Below are positions 14,187-22,743 of a stretch of DNA of 26,321 nucleotides, in pieces. Position numbers and translations under genes: made by a program. Location of the stretch: positions 1 through 26,321 of the forward strand of contig JAYVLG010000207.1 of assembly GCA_043759595.1 (NCBI GenBank), given 5' to 3'. Position 1 is the first letter of the stretch. Every line of letters starts with the position of its first letter. A model generated the notes under the pieces. That model did no database searches and was not told the origin of the DNA. It was given only the letters and a program-made list of their open reading frames with translations. Source of the stretch: Sulfurirhabdus sp043759595 (GTDB lineage Bacteria > Pseudomonadota > Gammaproteobacteria > Burkholderiales > SMCO01).

Positions 14187-14696
14187 ATGAATACAATGAC
14201 ATTATTTCTTGTTAGTCTCGCCTTTTCCGCGACATCTGCTGCAGACTCCACACGCCTGAAGCTGTGGGTAACCGATGCGATCGACGCGATTAACGGCAAC
14301 CAGTGCAACCTGACGACATCCCTCACTGCCTCCTCTAGCCTGCCAGTAACCCATCCCACGCTGACCGAACAGGATGTCACCGCCTGGAATGCAGACAATG
14401 GACGCTGGACCTTAAATCCTGCCCGTTTCTCCAGCAGTGATGTTAGACAGAAACTACAGGACCACTGCTTCGTGCTGGCAATCGATAGCAAGATGATCAG
14501 CAGTGGCATCGTACTCTCCTCGCACTCGGCCAGGCTGACCGGCTTTCCGACCATCAGCTTGATCGATAATAACAATACGCTGGATTTGCAGCTAACTTCA
14601 AGCAATCACGGCAGTCATATGCGGCTGATTCATGTCGATGTACTAAATGCCATGCTTGGACAGCACCCTGAACCCCTCCACCCCACCAATAGGTAG
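14187..14696 (+). CDS. Exported protein of unknown function
   Basis: A 169-residue protein that I do not recognise. The ATG at 14187 has AAGG five bases upstream and opens directly on a signal peptide (NTMTLFLVSLAFSATSAA), so I prefer it to a longer frame from 14100. The mature part is about 150 residues, Ser/Thr/Asn-rich, with two cysteines (GNQCNL and QDHCFVLAIDS) that could form one periplasmic disulfide. The C-terminal half alternates hydrophobic residues as in a beta domain. The stop is only six bases before the RHS gene start, so the two are likely co-transcribed and may work together. Confidence 0.6.
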   Translation: MNTMTLFLVSLAFSATSAADSTRLKLWVTDAIDAINGNQCNLTTSLTASSSLPVTHPTLTEQDVTAWNADNGRWTLNPARFSSSDVRQKLQDHCFVLAIDSKMISSGIVLSSHSARLTGFPTISLIDNNNTLDLQLTSSNHGSHMRLIHVDVLNAMLGQHPEPLHPTNR

Positions 14697-14702
14697 ATAC
14701 CC

Positions 14703-16274
14703 ATGAAACTGAAAGTCATACTCGCAACTCTGCTGACCGTACCGGTGATCGCCATGGCCGACGTCAATCTGCAAAACGGCGATTTCTACATCTCTTACTC
14801 AGATATATCACTAAAAAACAATGGACATGAATTGGAGATCACGCGTAACTACAACTCCAAGTCTACTGAGCTGGGCTGGTTTGGTTATGGCTGGGGGTCA
14901 AAGTATGAAACTCACCTGGTAGTGCTACCTGATGGCTCTGCCGCCATTAAAGAAAATGGTGCTGGCCGCACCACGTATTACCGCACCAATAATAAAAGCG
15001 CCACCAAAACCGGCATCCAGAGCATTGTGAATACCGTCACAATGCGCGAGAACCTCACCCCGGCAGCCGCAGATATACTGACGGCTCAATTGCTGGGAGA
15101 TGAAGAGTTGCGGCTGAGAAAAGCAATTCAATATGACATCCATGTCGAACTACTCAAGGGTGCCACATTGGATGACATCTGCGGCAAAGCGACCCTGACT
15201 CGTGTGGCCGAAGGCTATCGGCGCAAGGATTGCAACCGCTTTGGTGATAGCGAGCCCGCCACTGACACTTTTGATTTGCAGGGGCGGCTAATCCGGCATG
15301 AATTGACAGATGGCTACGCCGTCACCATCCACTACGTTGACACAGGCACTGCCGAAATCCGTGACACACTGGGCCAGAGCATCGCGCTCGCCTGGACGCC
15401 AGAAGGTCGTGTTGCAAGAGCAAAAGCCAACAAAATTGATGTCCAATATACTTACGATGCCGGCCAAAATTTAGTAACTAACGCTATTACGGATGGTAAT
15501 ACTTATCGCTATAGCTATGACAACAACCACAATATGACGCGCATTAACTACGTGGATGATAGCAGCATGTTCATCTCATATTCGCCTAGGGTGAACGGTC
15601 AAGCGGATGCTGTAACAGAACGAAATGGCGACCAGCAAACCTTTATTTACCGCACCGACCCCAGCAATTCCAAGCATTACTGGACTAAACGCACCGTAAT
15701 TTCGCACACCGGCCAAACAGCTTCAAAAGAATACGAATTCGAAAACGAGGTCAGCGCCACGGGGGTTACCCATCTCGCCAGAACCGCACAGGCAGTCGGT
15801 GGCAAATCGGAGGAAACGAAATTCGATAGCCAGGGACGCGTCATTCGCAAAGTCAACGTTGACGGTGATGTCTCTGAATACACCTACCACCCACAAAGCG
15901 GTAAAATCATTCAGATCTTGAACAACGATTTGAAAACTGAATTCAAATACGACGAGCAAGGAAATCTGATCCACGCCGAAAACAGCAATCACCAAGTGAT
16001 CGACCTTGATTACCGCTCAACCCCACAAATTCAGAGCATGATCGAAGTCAATAGTGCCGAAAATACGCGCCGCGAACTGAATTTCAAATACGATACAGCT
16101 GGCCACCCAACAGAAATCACCTTGGTTGGCATAGGAAAAATCACCGTCGAATATGATGACCAAGGAGAAATCAGCTCAGTCATTTCAAACCAGGGTCCAC
16201 AAATGGCGCTAGAAGTCACACAAGCTTTTCAGAATCTGCTGAAAGTGGTAAAGATTGCTGGCGTCAACTTTTAG
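14703..16274 (+). CDS. Exported RHS/YD-repeat protein, short form
   Basis: A 523-residue exported RHS-family protein. The signal peptide is MKLKVILATLLTVPVIAMA. It is followed by a DUF6531-like start (NLQNGDFYISYSDISL, ITRNYNSKS, LGWFGYGWGSKYETHL) and then YD repeats through the rest (FDLQGRLIRHE, YTYDAGQNLVTN, YRYSYDNNHNMTRINY, FKYDEQGNLIHAEN, VEYDDQGEISSV). Large RHS proteins run to 1400 residues or more and end in a PxxxxDPxGL motif and a variable toxin; here both are absent. The protein ends with a helical tail (TQAFQNLLKVVKIAG). So it is not a canonical toxin-delivering RHS. A decayed copy of the same C-terminus is at 24455-24793. The AGGTA before the ATG is a modest ribosome site. Confidence 0.85.
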   Translation: MKLKVILATLLTVPVIAMADVNLQNGDFYISYSDISLKNNGHELEITRNYNSKSTELGWFGYGWGSKYETHLVVLPDGSAAIKENGAGRTTYYRTNNKSATKTGIQSIVNTVTMRENLTPAAADILTAQLLGDEELRLRKAIQYDIHVELLKGATLDDICGKATLTRVAEGYRRKDCNRFGDSEPATDTFDLQGRLIRHELTDGYAVTIHYVDTGTAEIRDTLGQSIALAWTPEGRVARAKANKIDVQYTYDAGQNLVTNAITDGNTYRYSYDNNHNMTRINYVDDSSMFISYSPRVNGQADAVTERNGDQQTFIYRTDPSNSKHYWTKRTVISHTGQTASKEYEFENEVSATGVTHLARTAQAVGGKSEETKFDSQGRVIRKVNVDGDVSEYTYHPQSGKIIQILNNDLKTEFKYDEQGNLIHAENSNHQVIDLDYRSTPQIQSMIEVNSAENTRRELNFKYDTAGHPTEITLVGIGKITVEYDDQGEISSVISNQGPQMALEVTQAFQNLLKVVKIAGVNF

Positions 16275-16319
16275 ATGCAACGCCACTCAGGAGCCCGCTA
16301 ACCCAACGAACCAATTTAT

Positions 16320-16604
16320 ATGAAACTTATTTGGCGATTTCTGTTTGGCTTTTTCTTGACATCCTATTTCTTATTTACCGTAGCATCACCGACGTCTGAT
16401 GAATTTATACGATGTCATCAAGTTGCTTCATCTGTGCTATTGAGATGCCTGGAAAAAAATCCGGGATACGAAGATGACAATTGCTGGGATGCGTCCAGGC
16501 GCGCGAACCATGCCTGTTATGCAAAAGTACATAAAAACTATCGAACAGACAGGGATAGAGTCGAAGCAGAAAAGAAAGCCTCGGAGAAGTATAGTAAACA
16601 ATGA
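16320..16604 (+). CDS. Small exported Cys-containing protein, unknown function
   Basis: A 94-residue protein with a strong N-terminal hydrophobic segment (LIWRFLFGFFLTSYFLFTVAS) that reads as a signal peptide or anchor. About 70 mature residues follow, with four cysteines in RCHQVA, LRCLEK, DNCWDA and HACYAK and a charged C-terminal helix (DRDRVEAEKKASEKYSK). The paired spacing resembles small disulfide-stapled helical-hairpin (CX9C-like) proteins, but I do not recognise a family. It lies 45 bases after the RHS gene and 73 before a Sel1 gene, all in one direction. No strong ribosome site is visible before the ATG, which lowers confidence. Confidence 0.55.
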   Translation: MKLIWRFLFGFFLTSYFLFTVASPTSDEFIRCHQVASSVLLRCLEKNPGYEDDNCWDASRRANHACYAKVHKNYRTDRDRVEAEKKASEKYSKQ

Positions 16605-16677
16605 ACCGATATTTTTGCCAGAGCTTATCCAAAACAGAATTGCAACTATTAGACCCAACACTAATGAGGAATACAAA

Positions 16678-17865
16678 ATGAATAATACTCTCCGCATACT
16701 GTTACGTACCGGTACCCTATGTGCCTTACTATCTGTGAGCAATGTGCATGCAGGTGCCACTACCAACTATGAGGCCGGCATGTCGCACATCAAGGCACTG
16801 ATCCAACTGGTCGAGACACAGCCCCATCCAACATCTCTCCAGAACGAAAAAACCATATCTGGCCTGTCTGTGCTTTACACGACAGCTGCTAAAAATCTAA
16901 ATAAAACCGCCACTCCCTCCCAGATAGCAGAACTCTTCGCCATCTACCAGCATGATGCCGGCCAAGGCAACGCGCCCGCGCAATTCAGTTTGGCTATCAT
17001 TAATGATGTTGGGCTGGGGATAAAACGCGACTCTGCTGCAGCCGTGACGCAATATCGCAAAGCAGCTGAACAGGGCTTTGTGGATGCCCAGGTTAACCTT
17101 GGATTTATGTTGGATTCCGGCACCGGAGTAGCCAAGGACTTTACCGAAGCCGTCAAGTGGTTTCGCAAAGCCGCCGAGCAAGGCGACAGTACTGGACAAA
17201 ATAATCTGGGTTGGAAATACAGAGATGGCGAGGGCATCGCCAAAGATGAAACTGAAGCGGTAGCCTGGTTCCGCAAATCCGCCGAGCAGGGTGACGCATC
17301 TGGCCAGAGTGCACTGGGTGAAATGCTCATGGAAGGCCATGGCACGGCACAGGACAATGCCGCTGCTCTGCGCTTGTTCCAGAAATCATCAGCCCAAGGC
17401 AACGCTCGCGGACAGGCCGGATTAGGTGAAATGCTGGCCAACGGCCAAGGCATTCCTCGCAACGATCAAGAAGCCATGGTACTTTACCGCAAAGCTGCCG
17501 CGTTGAATAACGAGAGAGCGCAAAACAACATTGGCGAAATGTTCGAACAGGGCAGAACCATACAAAAGAGTGATGTCGAAGCCGTCTGGTGGTACGGAAA
17601 GGCAGCCAACCGTTATGCCCGCGCCAAAAATAACCTGGGCAACATGTATGCAAAAGGCAAGGGCGTACCGCAGAACGATGAGGATGCCTTCTTTCTATAT
17701 CAGCAAGCGGCTGAAAGCGGTTACGCCGAGGCGCAATACAATCTGGGACGCATGTATGCGGATGGTCGTGGAGTAGCCAAGGATTCCGCTACGGCTGCAT
17801 CGTGGTTCAAAAAAGCGGTAGCACAAGGCTATGCTCCCGCCAAGGCAAGCGTGGATAAGCAGTAG
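16678..17865 (+). CDS. Exported Sel1-repeat (SLR) protein
   Basis: A 395-residue protein with signal peptide (LRILLRTGTLCALLSVSNVHA, cut near residue 25) and a solenoid of about eight Sel1-like repeats of 36 residues (pattern A-x-x-W-F-R-K-A-A-E-Q-G, then A-Q-x-N-L-G-x-M-Y-x-x-G-x-G-V-x-K-D). Such solenoids bind proteins; in bacteria many are periplasmic or secreted and are used for host or envelope interactions. The ATG at 16678 has GAGGA seven bases upstream and directly precedes the signal peptide; in-frame upstream codons overlap the previous gene in another frame and are rejected. A paralogue follows at 18244. Partner unknown. Confidence 0.88.
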   Translation: MNNTLRILLRTGTLCALLSVSNVHAGATTNYEAGMSHIKALIQLVETQPHPTSLQNEKTISGLSVLYTTAAKNLNKTATPSQIAELFAIYQHDAGQGNAPAQFSLAIINDVGLGIKRDSAAAVTQYRKAAEQGFVDAQVNLGFMLDSGTGVAKDFTEAVKWFRKAAEQGDSTGQNNLGWKYRDGEGIAKDETEAVAWFRKSAEQGDASGQSALGEMLMEGHGTAQDNAAALRLFQKSSAQGNARGQAGLGEMLANGQGIPRNDQEAMVLYRKAAALNNERAQNNIGEMFEQGRTIQKSDVEAVWWYGKAANRYARAKNNLGNMYAKGKGVPQNDEDAFFLYQQAAESGYAEAQYNLGRMYADGRGVAKDSATAASWFKKAVAQGYAPAKASVDKQ

Positions 17866-18243
17866 CTTAATCCCGTGCGGTACGCACAGCTCCATGGTGC
17901 TGTGAAATAATCATTCATAAGGCTAAATAAAATTTGTCATAAGCACGATAAATTGTGCAGAAATTTAGTCAACCCTGGTGCGCTGACAATAATCATGGCT
18001 GCAAGGGAAAAGCAATATGCCTGATCAGGGACGAAACTTGCTTCTAAACAGAATCCACCACAGTTATCGAAGTATGCACGCATACACCATCAACTGGAAG
18101 TTATGGGCCGTAATGGGGGAGCCCGTGGACGAATACAACGTATCCTTGGCAGCTCGCCAGCATCAAATAAAGGACCCTTAACGCATTCTGCATATTCATA
18201 ATAAATGATAAAGCCCCTGCCAATTTCAAAAAGGATATCACTC
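17866..18243. other. Gene-free stretch between the two Sel1 genes
   Basis: No gene found. A short inverted repeat CACAGC/GCTGTG at 17884-17902 followed by AAATAA may be a weak terminator for the first Sel1 gene. AAGGA at about 18231 serves the second. The middle has no structure I can name. Confidence 0.35.
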
Positions 18244-19137
18244 ATGATTAACAAAATTAGCTTGCTTCTTCTCCCCCTCCTATTCATTGCTCCCTGCCAA
18301 TCAGCGCCGTTAGAAAATAAGTCACAAACTACTATGTCAGACCAGGTAGGTGATGACGCTGAAGCCCAGTTCAATCTGGGCGTGCAATATTCCAACGGAA
18401 ATGGTGTTCCGCGAGATGATAATAAAGCAGTTGAATGGTATCTCAAGGCAGCTGCACAAGGCTACTCAGCCGCACAGTTCAACCTTGGGTTGATGTACGC
18501 AAATGGCACAGGTGTTCCAAAAGATGATAAAAAAGCTGTCGAATGGTATACCAAAGCGGCTGTACAAGGATTAGCGTTGGCTCAACATAACCTGGGAAAT
18601 TTGTATAACCGTGGACAAGGCGTAACCCAGGATTACCAGGAAGCAATATCTTGGTACACCAAAGCTGCTAAACAAGGGCTTGGGGCTTCTCAAGCAATGC
18701 TGGCAGACATGTATTACTTCGGCAAAAACGGCGCAACGCAGAATTATGAACTAGCATTTCGTTGGTACGCCAGCTTAGCTTTGGAAGGGGATTCAAATGC
18801 TCAATACATGCTAGGTCTTATGTATGAGGAAGGCTATGGGGTAACGAAGGACACTGAAAAAGCGATCCGTTTGTACCAAAATCCCGCTGGACAAGGAAAT
18901 TCTGCGGCTCAATACAATCTAGCTAATCTTTATCTTAAAGGCGAAGGTGGTGTGCAAAATTACCAAGTTGCTTATATGTGGTTTTCCATTGTGGCAGAAG
19001 ATGGAAAGTCTTCAGGGGCAATTAAAAACAGAGACTTGGCAGCTGCTAAACTACCACCAGAAAAACTTGAAGAAGCACAACATGCGGCAGCCGCTATGTC
19101 AGACCTCATCCATAACAAGGGAAAACCGGCGCAGTAG
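18244..19137 (+). CDS. Exported Sel1-repeat (SLR) protein, second copy
   Basis: A 297-residue protein: signal peptide (INKISLLLLPLLFIAPCQSA), a short linker (PLENKSQTTMSDQVGDD) and about seven Sel1 repeats (AEAQFNLGVQYSNGNGVPRD, AAQFNLGLMYANGTGVPKDD, AQHNLGNLYNRGQGVTQD and so on). The ATG at 18244 has AGGA eight bases upstream and starts the signal peptide, so an ATG 13 codons earlier is rejected. Codon use is more AT-rich than in the preceding Sel1 gene, and the repeats differ in sequence, so this is an old duplication or separate arrival. The last repeat (YQVAYMWFSIVAEDGKSSG) has the usual variant of C-terminal Sel1 units. Confidence 0.87.
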   Translation: MINKISLLLLPLLFIAPCQSAPLENKSQTTMSDQVGDDAEAQFNLGVQYSNGNGVPRDDNKAVEWYLKAAAQGYSAAQFNLGLMYANGTGVPKDDKKAVEWYTKAAVQGLALAQHNLGNLYNRGQGVTQDYQEAISWYTKAAKQGLGASQAMLADMYYFGKNGATQNYELAFRWYASLALEGDSNAQYMLGLMYEEGYGVTKDTEKAIRLYQNPAGQGNSAAQYNLANLYLKGEGGVQNYQVAYMWFSIVAEDGKSSGAIKNRDLAAAKLPPEKLEEAQHAAAAMSDLIHNKGKPAQ

Positions 19138-19205
19138 CCATCTTAACCATTTACCCAACCAGGCAAGCGTCGATAGCAGTAGCTGCTCAAGGACGGAGTG
19201 ACTTT

Positions 19206-19264
19206 AGCGGCCACATTCAGGAATATCTGGACTAAATCGCCTTGAAACTGAATATTTGGCCGCT
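19206..19264. repeat. Inverted repeat between Sel1 and membrane-anchored protein genes
   Basis: AGCGGCCA (19206) plus ATTCAG (19215) pair with CTGAAT (19248) plus TGGCCGCT (19257-19264), giving a long imperfect hairpin of about 59 bases with a 27-base loop. It lies in the 228-base gap between genes. No T run follows, so it is not a classic terminator; it may be a palindromic repeat element or an RNA structure. Confidence 0.5.
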
Positions 19265-19365
19265 CTAGTCAACAAACTTTAAGTGCTGCGCAGATTTGTT
19301 TACGCCCAAAAGAAGTAATACGAGAAAATCGGTTCGAGCGCAGAAAACCCATCAGGAATCCGCCC

Positions 19366-20622
19366 ATGGTACCACTCATTTCGAAGCAGCCCCGTTACTG
19401 GCCACGCCGCCTGCTAAAAACCCTAGGCATCATGCTGCTGATATTGGTGGCGGTGTTCATTCTCAGTATCGCGACCAACCGCTTTGATGAACCGCTCGAG
19501 CCTTCGACGCAAGCCTGGTTGGACTACCCAGGCCTCACGGCACCAGAGGCCAACAATGGCTACCTTGCCCTGCTCGCGCTCGACGCACAGGTTGCACAGC
19601 CGATAGCCGCTGCCGGCACACTCATGCGCGAAAAGCGCGCGATCTTTGCCGATACGCGTAAGTCACAACAGTACACTCCACAACCCTACCGCGAAATACG
19701 CACCAGACTACTGAATCCGACTAATACACATATCCCCTCTCTGCCCGATTGCAAGGATAATTGCTACGCCTACCTCCTTTCACACGCGGAACTGCTGGAC
19801 AACCTTTCCATTACTCATGCAGAGCTAATAAAACGCTATAGCGCCATGCTGGATTTTCCTGCCTACACCGAGGAAATGCCGCTAGTCGCCTCAAAACCAG
19901 TGTACCCGAATTATCGACTGGCTCAAGGACTTGGCCTGCTGTATTTAGGTAAGGCAGTATTCGCTCAGCAAAAAGGCGATGCGCAAATAGCGTATCAGGA
20001 ATGGGTGCGCCATCAGCGATTCTGGCAAATGGCGGCTGCTGGATCAGTCAGCTTGCACAGTCTCCTAGAGGCAATCACACAAATAGAACGCGGCCAGAAG
20101 TTTCTTGCGAACATGCTTGCATCACACCCTGACAGCGTTACCACCGCCCGCCTCCACATACTCCCTGTACTGGCAGAGCATTCCCAGCTCGCGCCTCTCC
20201 TAACGCGCAATTTGATGTATGAATTCCAGAGGCAAGCCTACGCCCTCACCAATTTGATCTTTCAAAATTCGCTCTTTGAGATGAGCGCCTTAGAGAATGC
20301 CCAGCCAGCCAAGCCACGCGATCGGCTGGCTCTCCTGTTTTATCAACGCAACACAAGCTTGAATTTGCTGCACCGCTTGTATCAAAACAGTATGTCGCAA
20401 AACAGCATCGTACTCGATAGAAAATTTCCGCAAGAGAATGTCGATGTACCAATCAAGACAGCATGCTCGAACAGCCTTGACTGGCATCTACTCTCAAATC
20501 TTACGGGCAAACTGATGCTATGTTCAGAATTTTCCTACGACTTTCGCCATTATTACGAACGCGTGGCCAAAGCCGAGGCTGTAGCAAAAGAATTAAATCA
20601 AAAAATTCAGGCCATGCACTGA
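19366..20622 (+). CDS. Membrane-anchored protein of unknown function
   Basis: A 418-residue protein that I do not recognise. After a basic start (PRYWPRRLLK) one hydrophobic helix (LGIMLLILVAVFILSIA, residues 20-36) should anchor it with the remaining 380 residues in the periplasm. The rest is mostly helical, with a Cys pair CKDNC near residue 124 and two more cysteines near the C-terminus (KTACSNS and LMLCSEF). The helical pairs YLGKAVFAQQKGDAQIAYQE and ERGQKFLANMLASHP have a TPR-like look, but no clear repeat. The ATG at 19366 has a weak GGAA upstream. It is a stand-alone gene with spacing of over 200 bases on both sides. Confidence 0.7.
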   Translation: MVPLISKQPRYWPRRLLKTLGIMLLILVAVFILSIATNRFDEPLEPSTQAWLDYPGLTAPEANNGYLALLALDAQVAQPIAAAGTLMREKRAIFADTRKSQQYTPQPYREIRTRLLNPTNTHIPSLPDCKDNCYAYLLSHAELLDNLSITHAELIKRYSAMLDFPAYTEEMPLVASKPVYPNYRLAQGLGLLYLGKAVFAQQKGDAQIAYQEWVRHQRFWQMAAAGSVSLHSLLEAITQIERGQKFLANMLASHPDSVTTARLHILPVLAEHSQLAPLLTRNLMYEFQRQAYALTNLIFQNSLFEMSALENAQPAKPRDRLALLFYQRNTSLNLLHRLYQNSMSQNSIVLDRKFPQENVDVPIKTACSNSLDWHLLSNLTGKLMLCSEFSYDFRHYYERVAKAEAVAKELNQKIQAMH

Positions 20623-20892
20623 ACTACTTTTCAATCTAACAACAGGTAGATATCCCTGCAATAAAAACTTCAACTTAGCTCAAGGGTAACTAACCAAAGT
20701 TATTAAAGCCCCCAGATTTTTCTTACCAATATTTTGAAAAATGTGGCTACTCAGAAAGGCATTGCTGTAGCGGCATTGCTGCACATCTACAGACTCCAAA
20801 ATACAACGCCGTTAAGAGGTTGGCTGTTCTACTACTCACAGATCCCCAATCCGTCAGAGTAAATGCACTAAGGACATTTCATCATTGTTATA
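20623..20892. other. Gene-free stretch
   Basis: About 270 bases with no gene. GGCATTGCTG occurs twice (20759 and 20773), a short direct repeat. Otherwise no structure until the hairpin at 20893. Confidence 0.35.
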
Positions 20893-20937
20893 GTGAATTT
20901 ATCTAGCCGCCTGTCGAATTTGGCTAGATAAATTCAC
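20893..20937. terminator. 16-bp perfect inverted repeat, terminator-like, at the end of the zinc-finger gene
   Basis: GTGAATTTATCTAGCC (20893-20908) is repeated as its exact reverse complement at 20922-20937 with a 13-base loop. The right arm contains the TGA stop (20936-20934) of the minus-strand gene, so the hairpin starts inside its last codons. The stem is AT-rich and the T run is weak, so termination may be inefficient. It could act in both directions. Confidence 0.55.
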
Positions 20938-21470
20938 CAACCACCGTCTAAAAACAGGCGCCCACTATACGGCGTATCCTTGAGTCTTTGAGCGGCAAGT
21001 TGTAGACGCAGCATGTTTTCAAGCTTGGCCGATGGTTTATTGGAGCCGGGGGGAAAGAGCAACCCAAAGACATTGCGCAGTATCTGAATGGGCGTAGCCA
21101 ACAGCCCCAAAGGAATACCCCACCAGCCAAGAACGAATGAGTAAGCGATGCCACCCAGTTGGCGTTTCACTCCGCAAGAACGACATGAAACAGCTGGGCG
21201 ATTACTCCAGGATGTGAACAAAATAGCGGACCAGACACGATAAGAAGTATAAACGTCAACCGGCCCAGGGCCGTGGCAACGAGGACATGGACTCGAGTGT
21301 ACCTTTTCTGTATATGATTGAACTTCATGCTGTGGCAACTGATCCCCACTATGTTTCAACATTCCCCGCTGGAGGCACTCGGTGTTACAAAAGCGAAGAT
21401 CATCTCTTCTCTTTCCGCCAAATAGCATGTAAGAATTGCAATACGAACACGTGGCCATGCTGTTACCCAT
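20934..21470 (-). CDS. Zinc-finger-like membrane protein, unknown function
   Basis: A 178-residue protein. The N-terminus has C-x2-C...C-x3-C spacing (CSYCNSYMLFGG, then FCNTEC), as in MYM/TRASH-type treble-clef fingers. A second cluster C-P-R-C and C-R-S-C follows (near 62-65 and 96-99), so two zinc sites are plausible. One or two hydrophobic stretches (IAYSFVLGWWGIPLGLLATPIQ, shortened here) near 107-130 suggest membrane association. Two starts are possible: 21470, or 21458 (directly before ATCSYCN). Neither has a good ribosome site. It is the only minus-strand gene in this half of the window. Function unknown; the cysteines also allow a redox role. Confidence 0.65.
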   Translation of the reverse strand: MGNSMATCSYCNSYMLFGGKRRDDLRFCNTECLQRGMLKHSGDQLPQHEVQSYTEKVHSSPCPRCHGPGPVDVYTSYRVWSAILFTSWSNRPAVSCRSCGVKRQLGGIAYSFVLGWWGIPLGLLATPIQILRNVFGLLFPPGSNKPSAKLENMLRLQLAAQRLKDTPYSGRLFLDGGW

Positions 21471-21815
21471 TTAGTTGCAGTAATTTCAGAAAAATTAACC
21501 ATGCATGAATAATAAAACCCCATGGGTCTGGAAGTTAAAGCGAGATTAATCACAATAATTTGAGTAGATCAAAGTAAAAATTATCACGAAGATGAATATA
21601 GCGGCATTCAGTTTTATCAGATGCAAATACAACGTTGCTTAAACTCATTCCATGCGTTTCTTTAAACGGCACAGCTGGAAAAATGGGGCTAAAGTGTTTG
21701 CATAGAACAGCATTGCACATTGCATAAGTGACATTTCCTGTATTCCCGATTTCAGACTGATTTCCGGAGGATAGATCCGCTCTAGTAGAGTAGGATCGAA
21801 CATTCGCGCGCCGAG
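21471..21815. other. Gene-free stretch
   Basis: About 345 bases upstream of the two divergent genes. A 100-codon minus-strand frame crosses it but has no ribosome site, no domain and odd composition, so I do not call it. No other structure seen. Confidence 0.3.
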
Positions 21816-21833
21816 TTATTGAATATTCAATAA
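21816..21833. promoter_or_regulatory. 18-bp perfect palindrome upstream of a small exported-protein gene
   Basis: TTATTGAATATTCAATAA is fully self-complementary and ends 43 bases before the ATG at 21877, a typical operator position. The regulator is unknown, and no such gene is adjacent. Confidence 0.5.
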
Positions 21834-21876
21834 ATTTTCTGTAGCATCTCAAGATTAAAACCTCGGGGAATTTAAA

Positions 21877-22281
21877 ATGAACAAAGTCATAATATTATTT
21901 TGTATCTTATGCAGTATGAGTTTTTTTGCCAAATACTCCAATGCAGCTACCTTTTTGGAATGCAAGCACACAAGTATCACTGGAAAGCTTATTTCTACTA
22001 TGTTCCAGATTGACTTTGAGAATCAATCTGTAACGGAAGATGATAACATTTACACCCGAGGGGGGAATGATGCCTGCCTTGATTCGACCACTAAATGCAA
22101 TCTTACAAGAATGGATGATTCTTATATTGAGTTCGACATGTCGTACAGAGGAAAGCCTATGTTTTTGACTGTAATTAATCGAAAAACCGGGGTAGTCAAC
22201 TACACTCAAATTAATAAACCAGAACACCCAAATTATTATCACACTGGTAAGTGCACTAAGGTAGATGAAAATAAATTTTAA
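21877..22281 (+). CDS. Small exported protein, unknown function
   Basis: A 134-residue protein with a clear signal peptide (NKVIILFCILCSMSFFAKYSNA, cut before ATFLEC). The mature part of about 110 residues has four cysteines (LECKHT, DACLDST, TKCNL, GKCTKV), consistent with two periplasmic disulfides, and a beta-rich pattern (MFQIDFENQSVTEDDN, SYIEFDMSYRGKPMFLTVIN, RKTGVVNYTQ). GGGGAA lies about seven bases before the ATG. The gene is much more AT-rich than the pilin-side genes, suggesting separate origin. No family recognised. Confidence 0.65.
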   Translation: MNKVIILFCILCSMSFFAKYSNAATFLECKHTSITGKLISTMFQIDFENQSVTEDDNIYTRGGNDACLDSTTKCNLTRMDDSYIEFDMSYRGKPMFLTVINRKTGVVNYTQINKPEHPNYYHTGKCTKVDENKF

Positions 22282-22743
22282 AATGTCACTTTTCTGGCGC
22301 TAAATAAATCAAAAATTTGCCTAATTCAACAGAGGGATCTCGTCTTGTTATTTGACATTTTGGTTAGACAAGTTGCCTGTCCCATCCCTTACGCTTTGAA
22401 TTCCCCTGTGCTGCTCACCACCTGAGCTAACGCGGCACCCTCCTTAAAAGTTATCTCTAAAACAGCCCAGTATACCTTTATCACTACCCTCACTTGGGTG
22501 ATGGCAGGATTTTGCTGGATACACCATGCTTACTGCCGAGGAATAAACACTTTTACCTGTACACTGAAACGCCGAAGCCGAACCCTTTCAGAACACATAT
22601 ACTTGCCCCTGCGGATGCTATATCAGTTACCTTGCAACACTTGATACAGCATCGGCGACCGCGGGTTTAACCATTGACTGATCATTAACACAGATCCTAA
22701 CATCGTGTCTTTTGCAACTTAATGAACATGGAAAGGTTAAATC
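22282..22743. other. Gene-free stretch with a hairpin
   Basis: No convincing gene in 460 bases. GATGCTATATCA (22614-22625) and TGATACAGCATC (22642-22653) are complementary at 11 of 12 positions around a 16-base loop. A tRNA-like D-arm pattern at 22405-22441 is incomplete and was rejected. AAAGG ahead of 22744 is the ribosome site of the next gene. Confidence 0.4.

Noticed and set aside
14703..16274. RHS protein as a polymorphic toxin with the next gene as immunity protein
   Set aside because: No P-x-x-x-x-D-P-x-G-L motif and no variable toxin tip at the C-terminus; the following small protein has its own signal segment.
21550..21852. 100-codon open frame on the minus strand
   Set aside because: No ribosome site, no signal peptide or domain, uneven composition, and it overlaps the palindrome and promoter region of the plus-strand gene at 21877.
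22405..22441. tRNA-like D arm on the minus strand (TAGCTCAGGTGGT within GC-rich flanks)
   Set aside because: No anticodon arm, no T-loop GTTCGAATCC and no matching acceptor strand follow; only the D-arm-like string fits, so it is not a tRNA gene.
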